Shown: piece by piece, positions 8,654-16,797 of the stretch
How the letters are laid out: each line of letters begins with the position of its first letter
Position numbering within the stretch: position 1 is the first letter of the stretch
Source of the DNA: CAXBMB01 sp052078155
Lineage (GTDB): Bacteria; Pseudomonadota; Alphaproteobacteria; Kiloniellales; DSM-21159
Length of the DNA stretch: 64,000 nt
Direction of reading: 5' to 3'
Assembly (NCBI GenBank): GCA_052078155.1
Contig: JBQJBP010000001.1
Location: 2,356,001-2,420,000 of the forward strand
The notes under the pieces: generated by a model
Database searches by the model: none
What the model was told of the DNA's origin: nothing
The model's input: only the letters and a program-made list of their open reading frames with translations
Program-made: the position numbers and the translations under genes

Positions 8654-9025
8654 ATGACCCAAGGTCAGATCACAGATCCTCTCAGCCCGCCCCGAAAGCA
8701 GGCCGCATCCCCCTCCTCAGGTGCCGCCAAGGATTTTCAGGACGCTGCCGAACGGGCCACAGATCTGCTTAAGCTCATGGCGAACGAGCGCCGATTGATG
8801 GTCCTTTGTCACTTGCTGGAAGGACCAAAGTCAGTGGGAGAGTTGGAAGGACTGGTGGGGCTTCGGCAAGCTGCCTTGTCACAGCATCTGGCCAAACTTC
8901 GCAACACGGGGTTGGTCAAGACGCGGCGGGAAGCGCAGACCATTTTCTACTCTCTGGCCTCCCATGAGGCAGAAGCCGTGATCGGCTGTCTGCACGGGCT
9001 TTTCTGCCAGGACGTGGAAACGTAA
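8654..9025 (+). CDS. bigR: ArsR-family persulfide/redox sensor, BigR/SqrR type
   Basis: A 123-residue winged-helix repressor. Residues 40-100 show the ArsR fold, with LMANERRLMVLCHLLEGPKS and the recognition segment LRQAALSQHLAKLRNTGLV. Two cysteines, C52 (in MVLCHL) and C118 (in GLFCQD), match the pair in BigR and SqrR that forms an intramolecular disulfide or tetrasulfide when sulfide or persulfide rises, releasing DNA; C112 is an additional cysteine. ArsR metal-binding motifs such as ELCVCDL are absent. It is followed 76 bases later by a DUF2892 membrane protein, a frequent partner of sulfide-response regulators. Its own upstream region contains an ATTC-N8-GAAT operator, and a second copy lies before the yeeE-like gene. 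The mechanism is inferred from the family. Confidence 0.85.
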   Translation: MTQGQITDPLSPPRKQAASPSSGAAKDFQDAAERATDLLKLMANERRLMVLCHLLEGPKSVGELEGLVGLRQAALSQHLAKLRNTGLVKTRREAQTIFYSLASHEAEAVIGCLHGLFCQDVET

Positions 9026-9101
9026 CGGGAAGAGCTCTTTATCGGGCTTTTCCTTGTCTTGCCAGCTTGCTTTTCGGGCAAGCGCCACTAAGGAAGACCC
9101 C

Positions 9102-9305
9102 ATGTCTCTTGATCGCATTGTTCTCGCTTTTGCCGGCCTGATGGTTCTCATTTCTGTCGCCCTGGCCCACTACGTCCATCCCAATTGGATTTTCCTGACC
9201 CTCTTTGTCGGGGCCAACATGTTTCAGGCCGCCTTTACTGGCTTTTGCCCGCTGGCCATCATCCTGAAGAAGGTTGGCGTGCGCCCCGGTGAAGCCTTCC
9301 ACTAG
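9102..9305 (+). CDS. DUF2892 (YgaP-type transmembrane) small membrane protein
   Basis: A 67-residue protein made of two membrane helices (IVLAFAGLMVLISVALAHYV and LTLFVGANMFQAAF) followed by TGFCPLAIILKKVGV, the conserved DUF2892 signature with Pro-Leu and one Cys. The same module forms the C-terminal membrane part of YgaP rhodanese proteins. A good Shine-Dalgarno (AAGGAAG) precedes the ATG. It follows the BigR/SqrR-type regulator and is probably co-transcribed, suggesting a role in sulfide or persulfide handling in the membrane. The stop codon TAG at 9303-9305 coincides with the first bases of a dispersed palindromic repeat. Confidence 0.85.
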   Translation: MSLDRIVLAFAGLMVLISVALAHYVHPNWIFLTLFVGANMFQAAFTGFCPLAIILKKVGVRPGEAFH

Positions 9306-9440
9306 AGTCAAATCGGTTTAAGTGGACTCACTTTGTGATAACACTTGAAGCGTGAATTTGCCTCTATTCAACAAGATAGAGGATGATTCACGGTTTAGTT
9401 CCAAGCGCAAAGCGCTGCTAACTGAACCGATCTGGCTCTA
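9303..9440 (+). repeat. Dispersed palindromic repeat, copy 1 (reference copy)
   Basis: This 138-base element has terminal inverted repeats: TAGAGTCAAATCGGTT at the left and the complement of AACCGATCTGGCTCTA at the right. Inside are three further hairpins: AAGTG/CACTT, a long CGTGAAT..CCTCTA/TAGAGG..ATTCACG stem, and GGTTTAGTT/AACTGAACC around AAGCGC-AAA-GCGCT. It contains GANTC at 9305-9309, 9325-9329 and 9385-9389. The left end overlaps the stop codon of the DUF2892 gene. No open reading frame is evident inside. Confidence 0.9.
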
Positions 9441-9449
9441 GAAAGTGAT

Positions 9450-9487
9450 CGACAGGAGGTGAAGCGCCTTGCGCTTCGCTTCTGTCG
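9450..9487. repeat. Hairpin between two repeat copies
   Basis: CGACAG (9450-9455) pairs with CTGTCG (9482-9487), and inside this GAAGCGC (9461-9467) pairs with GCGCTTC (9471-9477) around a three-base loop. It lies immediately after repeat copy 1. There is no T-run, so it is not a clear terminator; it may be a decayed part of the repeat family. Confidence 0.5.
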
Positions 9488-9570
9488 TGACTCACTCTCT
9501 AAAAAGACTCTAAGCCCAGCTTTTCCGGTCTGTCGATCCACGAGTAACAAGACCCGTTAAAAGGCCCTAA

Positions 9571-9735
9571 AAACCCCGCAGCCGACCAGGATTAAATCGC
9601 CCCAAGGGAACCCACTTTGTGAAGATCCTTTGTGCGTGAAACTCTGGTCAGTGTCTCAGAGGATGACCCACGGGTTAGGTGCCAGCGCAAAACGCTTTCA
9701 TCTAACCCGATCATGCTCAGGCTGCGGGGCTTTGT
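9571..9735 (-). terminator. Terminator stem split by a repeat element
   Basis: CCCCGCAGCC at 9574-9583 and GGCTGCGGGG at 9720-9729 are perfect complements, and on the minus strand the second arm is followed by a T-run (complement of 9571-9573 and the bases before). This is a terminator for the alpha/beta hydrolase gene whose loop is filled by repeat copy 2. See the findings. Confidence 0.6.
9588..9720 (+). repeat. Dispersed palindromic repeat, copy 2 (diverged)
   Basis: It aligns along its length with copy 1 (ATTAAATCG at the left, CCCGATCATGCTCAG at the right). Much of the primary sequence has changed, but pairing is kept: GGGTTAGGT pairs with ATCTAACCC where copy 1 has GGTTTAGTT and AACTGAACC. 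All three GANTC sites are lost. It sits within the loop of the split terminator described separately. Confidence 0.75.
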
Positions 9736-9754
9736 TTATCCAAGCCTGCACTGC

Positions 9755-10966
9755 CTATAGCCCCAGCAGATCATCCAGCCAGTCATACATGCGCTGATGA
9801 AAGAGCCGCCGGGACCGCAGTTCCGTATGATCTCCCGCCCCTTCTTCCGCGGTAAAGCGCTGCAGCTTTTTGATTTTTGCCGGAATGGCGTTGAACAGAG
9901 TTTCGGCCTGGGCAGCCACTGGATCTTCCTCTGCCAGAATGACCAGCGTTGGACAGGCGATGCCCGATACCACAGGGGAGAGTTGCAGTTTGTCCATCGC
10001 CATCAGACTATCGAAGAGATTGTCCGTTTGGTGCACCAGTTGAGCCCGCTGTATCATCTTCCAGTGCAAAGCAGGTGGCGCTTTGGGGCTGTTGAGGAAG
10101 TCCTCTACCGGCTGCACCTCCTCCCGATCAATCTCGGGAAAAGCTGCTTTGCGGTCATCCGGCAGATGTAACAAGGGCAGCAGACTGAGCCGCATGTCCC
10201 ATTGTCCCGGATCGGGCACCAACGCAGCCAATCGGTCCGCATGAAAGGCCGCAGCCCGCGGCGCCAGATAGCCCCCCAGGCTCCAGCCATGCAACACCAT
10301 ACGCGCCCTGTCGACCTGCGGATGCTGTTCTGCAAAGTCCAGGACGGACGCCACCACCGCTTCCCAGTCATGGCGAAGGGCAAGTCCCTGATCTGTTAGA
10401 GCCCGGCCCTGTCCTGGTCCATCAAACAGCAGGGCATGGTACCCCCTGCTTGTCGCCGCAACGCCGTGTTCCACCAGCATTTCAGCCATGGAACTGTCGT
10501 AGCCGTTCACACAGATTACCGTCGGTCGACGTCCTGCCCCGCCGGACAGGAATATCCCCGGCAGGTGGGTATCTTCATAGGGAATCTGCAAGGGCTCGGC
10601 GGGTGGATCCATCAAGGGCAAGACCTTCTGCAAAGCCTGCCATTCACGCTCTGCAGAGCTTGCCAGCCGGTCATTGAGGGTTGGTCCGAAAAACGGGTAG
10701 TAAGCCGTTCGGTGATAGGTCGTGGCGCGAATGTAAGCTTCCCGTGCACTGACCCGGTGTCCGCCCGCTGCCGACTGATCACCGGCCGTTTCCACCCGAT
10801 TGGCCGTTGCGGTCCATTCCCGATGCCAATCCGCCCGGTCCCCCCGGCCGATGCGTGTCAGGGTCTGCTCCACTTCCCCGAAATCAGCGCCACCATAAGC
10901 GGTTTCAAACAGTGCGCGGGTACCAAAGATCTCCCACAGCTCATTATCACTCAGCCAGGTTTTCAT
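9755..10966 (-). CDS. Alpha/beta hydrolase of the FrsA / DHPON hydrolase-like group
   Basis: A 403-residue alpha/beta hydrolase. The first 130 residues form a helical N-terminal part; the core follows with PTVICVNGYDSS (oxyanion region), DGPGQGRAL, and the nucleophile elbow GWSLGGY. The acid Asp is in LAEEDPVA and the catalytic His in GAGDHTEL. The layout resembles FrsA-like hydrolases and the C-C hydrolase acting on 2,6-dihydroxypseudooxynicotine, but the substrate cannot be deduced. The ATG at 10966 is preferred because GAGGG lies six bases before it; the GTG at 10978 would contain that motif. It stands alone, divergent from the FAD oxidoreductase gene. Confidence 0.82.
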   Translation of the reverse strand: MKTWLSDNELWEIFGTRALFETAYGGADFGEVEQTLTRIGRGDRADWHREWTATANRVETAGDQSAAGGHRVSAREAYIRATTYHRTAYYPFFGPTLNDRLASSAEREWQALQKVLPLMDPPAEPLQIPYEDTHLPGIFLSGGAGRRPTVICVNGYDSSMAEMLVEHGVAATSRGYHALLFDGPGQGRALTDQGLALRHDWEAVVASVLDFAEQHPQVDRARMVLHGWSLGGYLAPRAAAFHADRLAALVPDPGQWDMRLSLLPLLHLPDDRKAAFPEIDREEVQPVEDFLNSPKAPPALHWKMIQRAQLVHQTDNLFDSLMAMDKLQLSPVVSGIACPTLVILAEEDPVAAQAETLFNAIPAKIKKLQRFTAEEGAGDHTELRSRRLFHQRMYDWLDDLLGL

Positions 10967-11268
10967 GACGGCCCTCACAGTCTGGTCGCTTCAGCTACCC
11001 CGTGCTGCAAACCCACAGAGCCCTTCCCTTCACAGCGCAAAGAAAAGCTCATGAGTGGCGCTCAGGATCCCATTTACCATAACATAACATCTTGCCTCAG
11101 TTGCGCGCTTTTCCCTTTGACCAATCGGGCAATTTCAGGCCCTGTGGGAAAGAGAGCTGCCACCAGCCGAGCCTGGATATTCAGCGGGCTTTCCGTCAGG
11201 GTTTTGACTGCAATTTACCAGTCTGCCCGCCTCTTTCTCTTCCATCGTTTTGATGAAGTCCAACGACC

Positions 11269-12606
11269 ATGATTTTTTCAGACCAAAGCCCCGTGACTTT
11301 CCAAGACACCCTGCCGGACGCCTGTGATGTGGTGGTGATCGGTGCCGGGGTAATCGGCACAGCCACGGCCTACTATCTGGCCAGGCAGGGACAATCGGTC
11401 CTGCTGTGCGACAAAGGCCGGGTAGCTGGCGAGCAGTCGTCACGCAACTGGGGCTGGGTGCGCCAGCAGGGCCGCGATCCCTCAGAACTGCCCCTGATGA
11501 TGGAAAGCCTCAAGCTCTGGAAAGGCCTGGCCGAAGAAATTGGCGAGGACGTGGGTTTCCAGCAGACCGGCTGCCTCTACCTGTCTGAAACCCCGGAAAT
11601 TCAGCAGAGCAACATTGAATGGCTGGAGGCGGTGAAAGAGTTCCAGCTGGACAGCAAGCTGCTGAGCGCCAGGGAAGTGGGAGAAATCCTGACAGACAGC
11701 CCGGAACAATGGAAAGGCGGCGCCATCTATACGGCCAGTGACGGGCGGGCCGAACCCTGGATTGCCGTCCCCGCCCTGGCCCGCGCCGCCCAGCGGGCCG
11801 GTGCCAGGATCATTGAAAACTGCGCTGTGCGTACGTTGGAAGAGACAGCAGGACAGGTCTCAGGTGTGGTGACGGAAAAAGGCAGGGTTCGCTGCTCCCG
11901 GGTCGTGCTGGCTGCCGGAGCCTGGACCTCCCTTTTTGCCGCCAATCTGGGCATAAAGATCCCGCAGCTGTCCGTGCGTTCCACCGTGGCGCAAACTGCC
12001 CCGGCCCCCAACATCCTCAATGGCCAGGCAGCCTCCAGCAAGATTGCCATCCGGCGCCGGGCCGATGACGGCTACAGTGTCGCGCTCTGCGATTTTTCAG
12101 AGCACTTTGTCGGTCCGGATTCCTTCCGTAACTTCAAGCTCTTCCTGCCTTCCCTGAAAGCCGCCTGGCATGAAGTCAAAGTTCGCCTGGGCAGCCAGGC
12201 CTTCCTGAAGGATCTGCACGGGCCGCGCAGCTGGGGGGCTGACGACATCACCCCCTTCGAAAAGACCCGCGTGCTGAATCCACCGCCCAGCGACAAAGCC
12301 CTGTCCCTGATGAAAGAGCGGCTGGCGGCCACCTGGCCCCAACTGGCCGGCATTGAGCTGCGTGAACGCTGGGCCGGCATGATCGAATCCACCCCCGATA
12401 TCCTGCCGATCCTGGGGGAAAGCGACCAGCAGTCAGGCCTCATTCTGGCCACCGGCCTGTCCGGTCATGGTTTCGGCATCGGTCTGGGTGTGGGTAAGTT
12501 GCTGGCCGACGTCGCCCAGGGCAAACCGGCGCCCCACGATATCAGCCGGTTCCGACTTTCCCGCTTCTATGACGGCAGCCCCATCGAACTGGGGCCGGCC
12601 CTCTGA
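11269..12606 (+). CDS. FAD-dependent oxidoreductase of the DAO (D-amino acid / glycine oxidase) family
   Basis: A 445-residue flavoenzyme. VVVIGAGVIGTATAYYLARQG (residues 21-41) is the Rossmann dinucleotide-binding motif, followed by an acidic residue (LLCDKG) that binds the ribose. SSRNWGWVRQQGRD is a conserved DAO segment contacting FAD. LATGLSGHGFGIGLGVGKLLAD near residue 395 is the C-terminal FAD-binding signature of this family. There is no signal peptide, so it is cytoplasmic or peripherally membrane-bound. Likely substrates are D-amino acids, sarcosine-like secondary amines or a related amine acid; none can be chosen from sequence. The yqaA-type gene starts four bases after the stop and is probably co-transcribed. 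Confidence 0.85.
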   Translation: MIFSDQSPVTFQDTLPDACDVVVIGAGVIGTATAYYLARQGQSVLLCDKGRVAGEQSSRNWGWVRQQGRDPSELPLMMESLKLWKGLAEEIGEDVGFQQTGCLYLSETPEIQQSNIEWLEAVKEFQLDSKLLSAREVGEILTDSPEQWKGGAIYTASDGRAEPWIAVPALARAAQRAGARIIENCAVRTLEETAGQVSGVVTEKGRVRCSRVVLAAGAWTSLFAANLGIKIPQLSVRSTVAQTAPAPNILNGQAASSKIAIRRRADDGYSVALCDFSEHFVGPDSFRNFKLFLPSLKAAWHEVKVRLGSQAFLKDLHGPRSWGADDITPFEKTRVLNPPPSDKALSLMKERLAATWPQLAGIELRERWAGMIESTPDILPILGESDQQSGLILATGLSGHGFGIGLGVGKLLADVAQGKPAPHDISRFRLSRFYDGSPIELGPAL

Positions 12607-12610
12607 TCAC

Positions 12611-13045
12611 ATGGCAGCCTCTCTCTTCTGGCTCTTTGTCAGTGCCTTCGTGGCAGCCACTCTCTTTCCGGCCTCCTCGGAAACCCTGCTCAGCTACCTG
12701 GTGGTGAACAATCCAGATCAGGTTGCTATCATTGTCGCCGTGGCCACGACCGGCAACAGCCTGGGATCCTGTGTCAACTGGCTGTTGGGTCGGTTTTGCC
12801 TGCGCTTTGAAGACCGTCGCTGGTTTCCCTTCAAACCCGAGCAAAGAGCCAAGGCGGAAACCTACTTTAAGCGCTATGGCCTTTGGAGCCTGCTCTTTGC
12901 CTGGCTGCCCCTCATCGGAGATCCGCTGACCTTCGTTGCCGGGGTTCTGCGCGCCCCCTTCTGGCCCTTTGTCCTGCTGGTCACCCTGGGCAAGGGGGCC
13001 CGCTATCTGGTGCTGGTCGGCGCTGTGCAATGGATCTTTGAATAA
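12611..13045 (+). CDS. yqaA: YqaA-family (small DedA/VTT-related) membrane protein
   Basis: A 144-residue membrane protein close in length and pattern to E. coli YqaA. It begins with a hydrophobic segment ending in TLFPASSETLL, has the conserved GNSLGSCVNWLLGR, then KAETYFKRYGLWSLLFAWLPLIGDPLTFVAGVLR, and a final helix with GKGARYLVL. This is the VTT/SNARE-associated fold shared with DedA proteins, some of which act as lipid scramblases or flippases. It starts four bases after the oxidoreductase stop. The family assignment is firm; the function is inferred only from DedA relatives. Confidence 0.88.
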   Translation: MAASLFWLFVSAFVAATLFPASSETLLSYLVVNNPDQVAIIVAVATTGNSLGSCVNWLLGRFCLRFEDRRWFPFKPEQRAKAETYFKRYGLWSLLFAWLPLIGDPLTFVAGVLRAPFWPFVLLVTLGKGARYLVLVGAVQWIFE

Positions 13046-13069
13046 GGGCCGGTCTACCGGAAAGTTTGG

Positions 13070-14281
13070 CTACCCTGCGGTGGAGCCAAAGGCCTCCGGG
13101 TCGCTTCTGCGCAGCAGACGGGTGATCACAAAAGCCAGCAAGGGGATCAGGAACACAACGGTCCCGGCCACCCAGGCCAGACGGTCCAGATGCGCCAGGG
13201 CCCCGCTGGGAGTCTGCGCCACCAGGAAGTAGGACACCGCGGCACCCGAACCGGAGCCCACATGCTGCATGAAGGACTGCATGGCCCCGTAACCAGCCCG
13301 CTCCTGAGGTTTGGGGATTTTGGTGGTCAGCGCCGACACCGGCACCATGTAGGCGCTGAAGCAGGCAAAGAAGACGATGTACCCCAGCACATAGGGCATC
13401 GGCAGTTCCAGGATCAGCCAGCACAGCAGATTGACGGCAAAGACCAAGGCGATGACCAACGAGGTTTTGAAGGCCCCGACCCGGTCGCTGATGCGGCCTG
13501 ACAGCTGCATCACCCCCAGGTTGCAGAGCCCGGCGGCGAGATAGAGAAATGACAGATATTCCCGCGGGAAACCGAAGTTCAGCTGCAAAATGGTGGAGAT
13601 GTGGGGGATCACCAGAAAGGCCGGGAACAACATGGTGGCCGTGGCGAGGGCTCCCAGCCCCATCACCGGTTTGGTCAGAAGGTGGTAGGTGCGAAAACTT
13701 GCTTTCTGCCCACTGTTCAGATGCTCCCGCAAGTTGGGCATGAAGAAGAAAACCAGTAGCAGAACCAACAGGATCACGACCGACAGCAAGTAAAAGGCCC
13801 ATTGCCAGGCCAGCACGTCCGCAATGAAAAGACCGATGGGAATGCCAAAGATGGAAGACAGGGGGAAACCCGCCATCACCAGCCCCATGGCTTTGCCCCG
13901 GTCTTGGGGCGGCACCTTGTCTGCAACAATGGAAATGCCCAGGGCCACCGACGGGCCGCCGAAGATACCCGCCACGATCCGGGCCGCCATCATCTGTTCC
14001 AATGATCCCGAAAGTCCGCAGGCCAAGGTCCCCAGGAACAACCCCGTTAAAGACATCAGCAACAGGTGTTTGCGGTCAAAGCGATCAAAGAACCGGGCCA
14101 AGGTCAGAGCTGTCAGCGCGGCGGCATAGGTATAGCTGCTGCTGAGCCAGGCCACTTTGCTGGTGGGAAAGTCCAGAGCCGTCGCCAGGTCCGGCCCCAG
14201 GGGCATGACCAACACCATATCCATGGCATTCACAAACTGCACCAGCATGACCATGCCGATGATAAAGCCGACGCTCTTCAT
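13070..14281 (-). CDS. MFS transporter, drug/arabinose-efflux type
   Basis: A 403-residue permease with twelve predicted membrane helices. The intracellular loop between helices 2 and 3 carries RFFDRFDRKHLLLMS, the Major Facilitator motif A equivalent (D-R-x-x-R-K). Helix 5 has GLVMAGFPLSSIFGIPIG, like the antiporter motif C. This fits proton-driven efflux pumps of the DHA1 group. It starts at an ATG with AAGAGAG upstream, converges with the yqaA-type gene, and stands as a single gene. The substrate is unknown. A basic C-terminal tail follows the last helix. Confidence 0.85.
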   Translation of the reverse strand: MKSVGFIIGMVMLVQFVNAMDMVLVMPLGPDLATALDFPTSKVAWLSSSYTYAAALTALTLARFFDRFDRKHLLLMSLTGLFLGTLACGLSGSLEQMMAARIVAGIFGGPSVALGISIVADKVPPQDRGKAMGLVMAGFPLSSIFGIPIGLFIADVLAWQWAFYLLSVVILLVLLLVFFFMPNLREHLNSGQKASFRTYHLLTKPVMGLGALATATMLFPAFLVIPHISTILQLNFGFPREYLSFLYLAAGLCNLGVMQLSGRISDRVGAFKTSLVIALVFAVNLLCWLILELPMPYVLGYIVFFACFSAYMVPVSALTTKIPKPQERAGYGAMQSFMQHVGSGSGAAVSYFLVAQTPSGALAHLDRLAWVAGTVVFLIPLLAFVITRLLRRSDPEAFGSTAG

Positions 14282-14567
14282 AAAGACTCTCTTTGCTGGT
14301 TAAGAGGGAGAGTCCCGACAGAAACGACGCACAAAGCGCCTGACCTTCTTTCCATCACGCTCTAGCCAAGCAGCCGTTATCTTTCAGCTGCCCGTCCCCC
14401 GACGGAGCACTGCCCCCAGCAGATGGTCTTTCTTGTCTGGGAAGTCAAAGTCTTCCTCAAAAACAGAGGGAGGCCGCCTCAGAAGCTATATTCCGAGCCC
14501 TGTATTGCACCCTTATAGCTGCCCCTGCATGCCCCAGCGGTCCCGCCCCGGGTTTGGGCGGCGCGAG
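14282..14567. other. Intergenic region, no gene seen
   Basis: 286 bases between the 5' end of the MFS gene and the 3' end of the yeeE-type gene. CCGCCC (14543-14548) and GGGCGG (14556-14561) can pair just beyond the yeeE-type stop, but no T-run follows on the minus strand, so a terminator is only possible. Nothing else was recognised. Confidence 0.5.
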
Positions 14568-15617
14568 TCAGGTACTACTCTGGTGCCGCAGCAAGAGGCG
14601 GTCGGTAATCCCGGCCCCCAGCCACATGGCAAGCAAAGCGACCCAGGCTGTCAGGGACAGCACCGATCCGCCCGTCACACCGGCACCGACGGCACAGCCC
14701 CCGGCCAGCATGCCACCGAACCCCATCAGCACCGCCCCCACCAGATAGCGCAGCAGGCCGGTTTCCGGCGAAAAGACTTGCAGTTTGAACTGACCGGTGA
14801 GCAAGGACGCTGCAAGTGACCCCAGGAAGACACCCGGCACCAGCCCCCCGCCAAAATTCAGCGGGTAACGAGGCTCGTTGACCAGCGCCATCAGCGTATC
14901 AGCCGACGGCCCGGTGAAAGAAACGGACTGAACGGTGATGGGGTCGAAGGACTGCTCAGCCAACAAACCCGTCAGCCACCAGCCCAGCGCTACCGTGCCC
15001 CCGACGCCCAGGGCCGTGACAAGTGTCCAGAGGGGCAGCTTACGCCAGAACGACAAAGCCAGAGCCAGCACCAGCAGCCCTGCACTGAGGATCAGAACCA
15101 GATTTTCAGGGAACAGCTGCCCCAGATCCCGGACCTCTGCCGGAACCACCCACCAGGAAGAAAGATCTTCACGCAGAGGCGACAGAAGCCCGCGCAAACT
15201 GGCCTGGGCAGCAACGGTCAGAACCAGTCCGGCCAGCAAGGCCCTGAGGTTGCCTGTTGCCGATAAAACCAACAGACGGCTGGCACAGCCCCGGGCCAGG
15301 ATCATGCCGCCCCCGAACAGCACCCCTCCGATCACCGCCCCGGAAAGGGTGCCCGGCTGGTTGATCTGGCGGATGCCGTCACTGTCCAGGGCGCCATCAG
15401 CCATCAGCAGCTGAACGGACAGCAAAGCCGCCGAGAAGGTCAGCAGCCAGATGGTCAGCTTGACACCGGGTCGGGCATGCCAGAACTCCAACGTGGCTGC
15501 CCGCAGACAAAAGGAAGATTGCTGGGCAAAGGCCCCAAACAACAGGCCCACCAGCAATCCGGCCAGGGCGATGGCCCCATCATCCCCCAGCACTTCCAAC
15601 AGGTAAGACAGATCCAC
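14568..15617 (-). CDS. YeeE/YedE-family (TsuA-like) sulfur-compound transporter
   Basis: A 349-residue membrane protein with about nine hydrophobic helices and the two-fold repeat of YeeE/YedE proteins. Three conserved cysteine contexts are visible: QSSFCLRAA near residue 37, GMILARGCASRLLVL near 110, and GGMLAGGCAVGAGVTGGS near 320. They correspond to the three cysteines lining the thiosulfate path in the crystallised YeeE (TsuA). That suggests uptake of thiosulfate or another small sulfur species. No TusA/YeeD partner is adjacent. The GTG start at 15617 has AAGGG upstream. A BigR/SqrR-type operator lies 81-96 bases before the start, linking the gene to the sulfide sensor at 8.65 kb. Confidence 0.87.
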   Translation of the reverse strand: MDLSYLLEVLGDDGAIALAGLLVGLLFGAFAQQSSFCLRAATLEFWHARPGVKLTIWLLTFSAALLSVQLLMADGALDSDGIRQINQPGTLSGAVIGGVLFGGGMILARGCASRLLVLSATGNLRALLAGLVLTVAAQASLRGLLSPLREDLSSWWVVPAEVRDLGQLFPENLVLILSAGLLVLALALSFWRKLPLWTLVTALGVGGTVALGWWLTGLLAEQSFDPITVQSVSFTGPSADTLMALVNEPRYPLNFGGGLVPGVFLGSLAASLLTGQFKLQVFSPETGLLRYLVGAVLMGFGGMLAGGCAVGAGVTGGSVLSLTAWVALLAMWLGAGITDRLLLRHQSST

Positions 15618-15697
15618 CAGACGTTACCCTTTTCCACCTTTGGCGTGAGGGTCCCAGACTTAAAAAAAGCAAGCCCCTCCTGTCTTTGATTTATATC

Positions 15698-15713
15698 ATT
15701 CGAATATTTGAAT
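15698..15713. promoter_or_regulatory. BigR/SqrR-type operator upstream of the yeeE-type gene
   Basis: ATTC at 15698-15701 and GAAT at 15710-15713 are separated by eight AT-rich bases, the same spacing as the site before the BigR-type gene. It lies just upstream of the yeeE-type start codon, in promoter position. This gives two sites for one sensor within 7 kb. Confidence 0.7.
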
Positions 15714-15910
15714 GTTTAAATCCGACAGAGCGGGTTGCCTGCTTTTCGATCCAGCTAGGTTCGCAAGGGAGAGATCTTTTATGACAGCAACAGAAAAGAC
15801 CCCTATGCTCGAGCGAATCAGTCAATCTAATGATCAACTTTTTGTAGCATTTTTTGCCCATAACCTGACGCCTGACTGATCGATCAAAGGCGCGACCAAG
15901 AGGTAGATGA

Positions 15911-16690
15911 ATGGCAGGCGAGATCAAAATCGATATCGGGTGTGGTGGGGCAAAGCGTGACGGGTTTCTTGGTCTGGATGTCAGAGCCATGGAGGGCGTG
16001 GATCACGTCCTTGACCTCAGCAAAGACCGCTATCCTTTCGAAGACAATTCAGTAGACCACATCTATTCGTCACATTTTTTCGAGCACCTGTTTGTTCCTG
16101 ATCATTTCTTCAGGGAAGTCGGGCGGATTGCCAAACCTGGTGCCAGAATTGAAATCTGGACGCCCTACACCTTCAGCAGCGAGGCCTTTGTTTTTGGCCA
16201 CAACATCTTTCTGACGGAACTATTCTGGCAACATTTCTGCGTCATCCACCCCGATGATCACGCCCACAAACTTCAGGGCCGCTGGATACTGCATGAAATC
16301 AAATTTGTGGTCAGCCACGAGACCTTTGCTGATCTGAAGAGGCAGGGGATCCCGTTAGAGTTTGCCTTGAAGTACATGAAAGATGTTGCCATCGAGTTTG
16401 GCGCGATAATGGAGTTCCAGCCCGACAAAACCATCGCACCTCCGCCCTATCGCACCAGCTACGCCTTTGCCCGCTTCGACGAGAGCATGGACATCCCAAG
16501 TCAAATTGAAACGGAGTCTGCCCCTGCCGAACCCGAGCAACCAAAAGCCCAAGACCTAAGCAACAACCCCGACACTCCCCCGCAAATCGAGCAGGCGCAA
16601 AAGGGTTTGTTCGAAAGGCATCTATCAGCACTCGGGGGATGGCTGGACCGCAGAACCTACGGTCTGAAAGTCGCCATCAAAGGGCAGTAA
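15911..16690 (+). CDS. Class I SAM-dependent methyltransferase with a disordered tail
   Basis: A 259-residue protein. The N-terminal half is a short methyltransferase domain: IKIDIGCGGAKRDGFLGLDV holds the glycine-rich SAM motif and the acidic residue at the end of strand 2, then LPFEDNS-like YPFEDNSVDHIYSSHFFEHL and GGRIAKPGARIEIWTPY (methyltransferase type 11 pattern). Residues 195-235 are rich in Pro, Glu and Gln and look disordered, before a basic C-terminal end. Proteins of this form often modify sugars or lipids in surface polysaccharide pathways, but no such genes are nearby. AT-rich DNA upstream may hold the promoter. The substrate is unknown. Confidence 0.75.
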   Translation: MAGEIKIDIGCGGAKRDGFLGLDVRAMEGVDHVLDLSKDRYPFEDNSVDHIYSSHFFEHLFVPDHFFREVGRIAKPGARIEIWTPYTFSSEAFVFGHNIFLTELFWQHFCVIHPDDHAHKLQGRWILHEIKFVVSHETFADLKRQGIPLEFALKYMKDVAIEFGAIMEFQPDKTIAPPPYRTSYAFARFDESMDIPSQIETESAPAEPEQPKAQDLSNNPDTPPQIEQAQKGLFERHLSALGGWLDRRTYGLKVAIKGQ

Positions 16691-16797
16691 GGAAACGGGA
16701 TCCAAACGCTGGCATAACTCCGTTGGCAGGTGACAGCTCCGGGGCAGGATCGGGTTGGTCAGGAGCGCATTGCACTTCTACTACTGTCGATCACACT

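Noticed and set aside
9303..9720. Repeat pair as a broken insertion sequence or tRNA-like element
   Set aside because: There is no transposase fragment, the arms do not give a cloverleaf with an anticodon, and length is only about 138 bases.
14543..14561. CCGCCC/GGGCGG hairpin as a terminator of the yeeE-type gene
   Set aside because: No T-run follows the stem on the minus strand.
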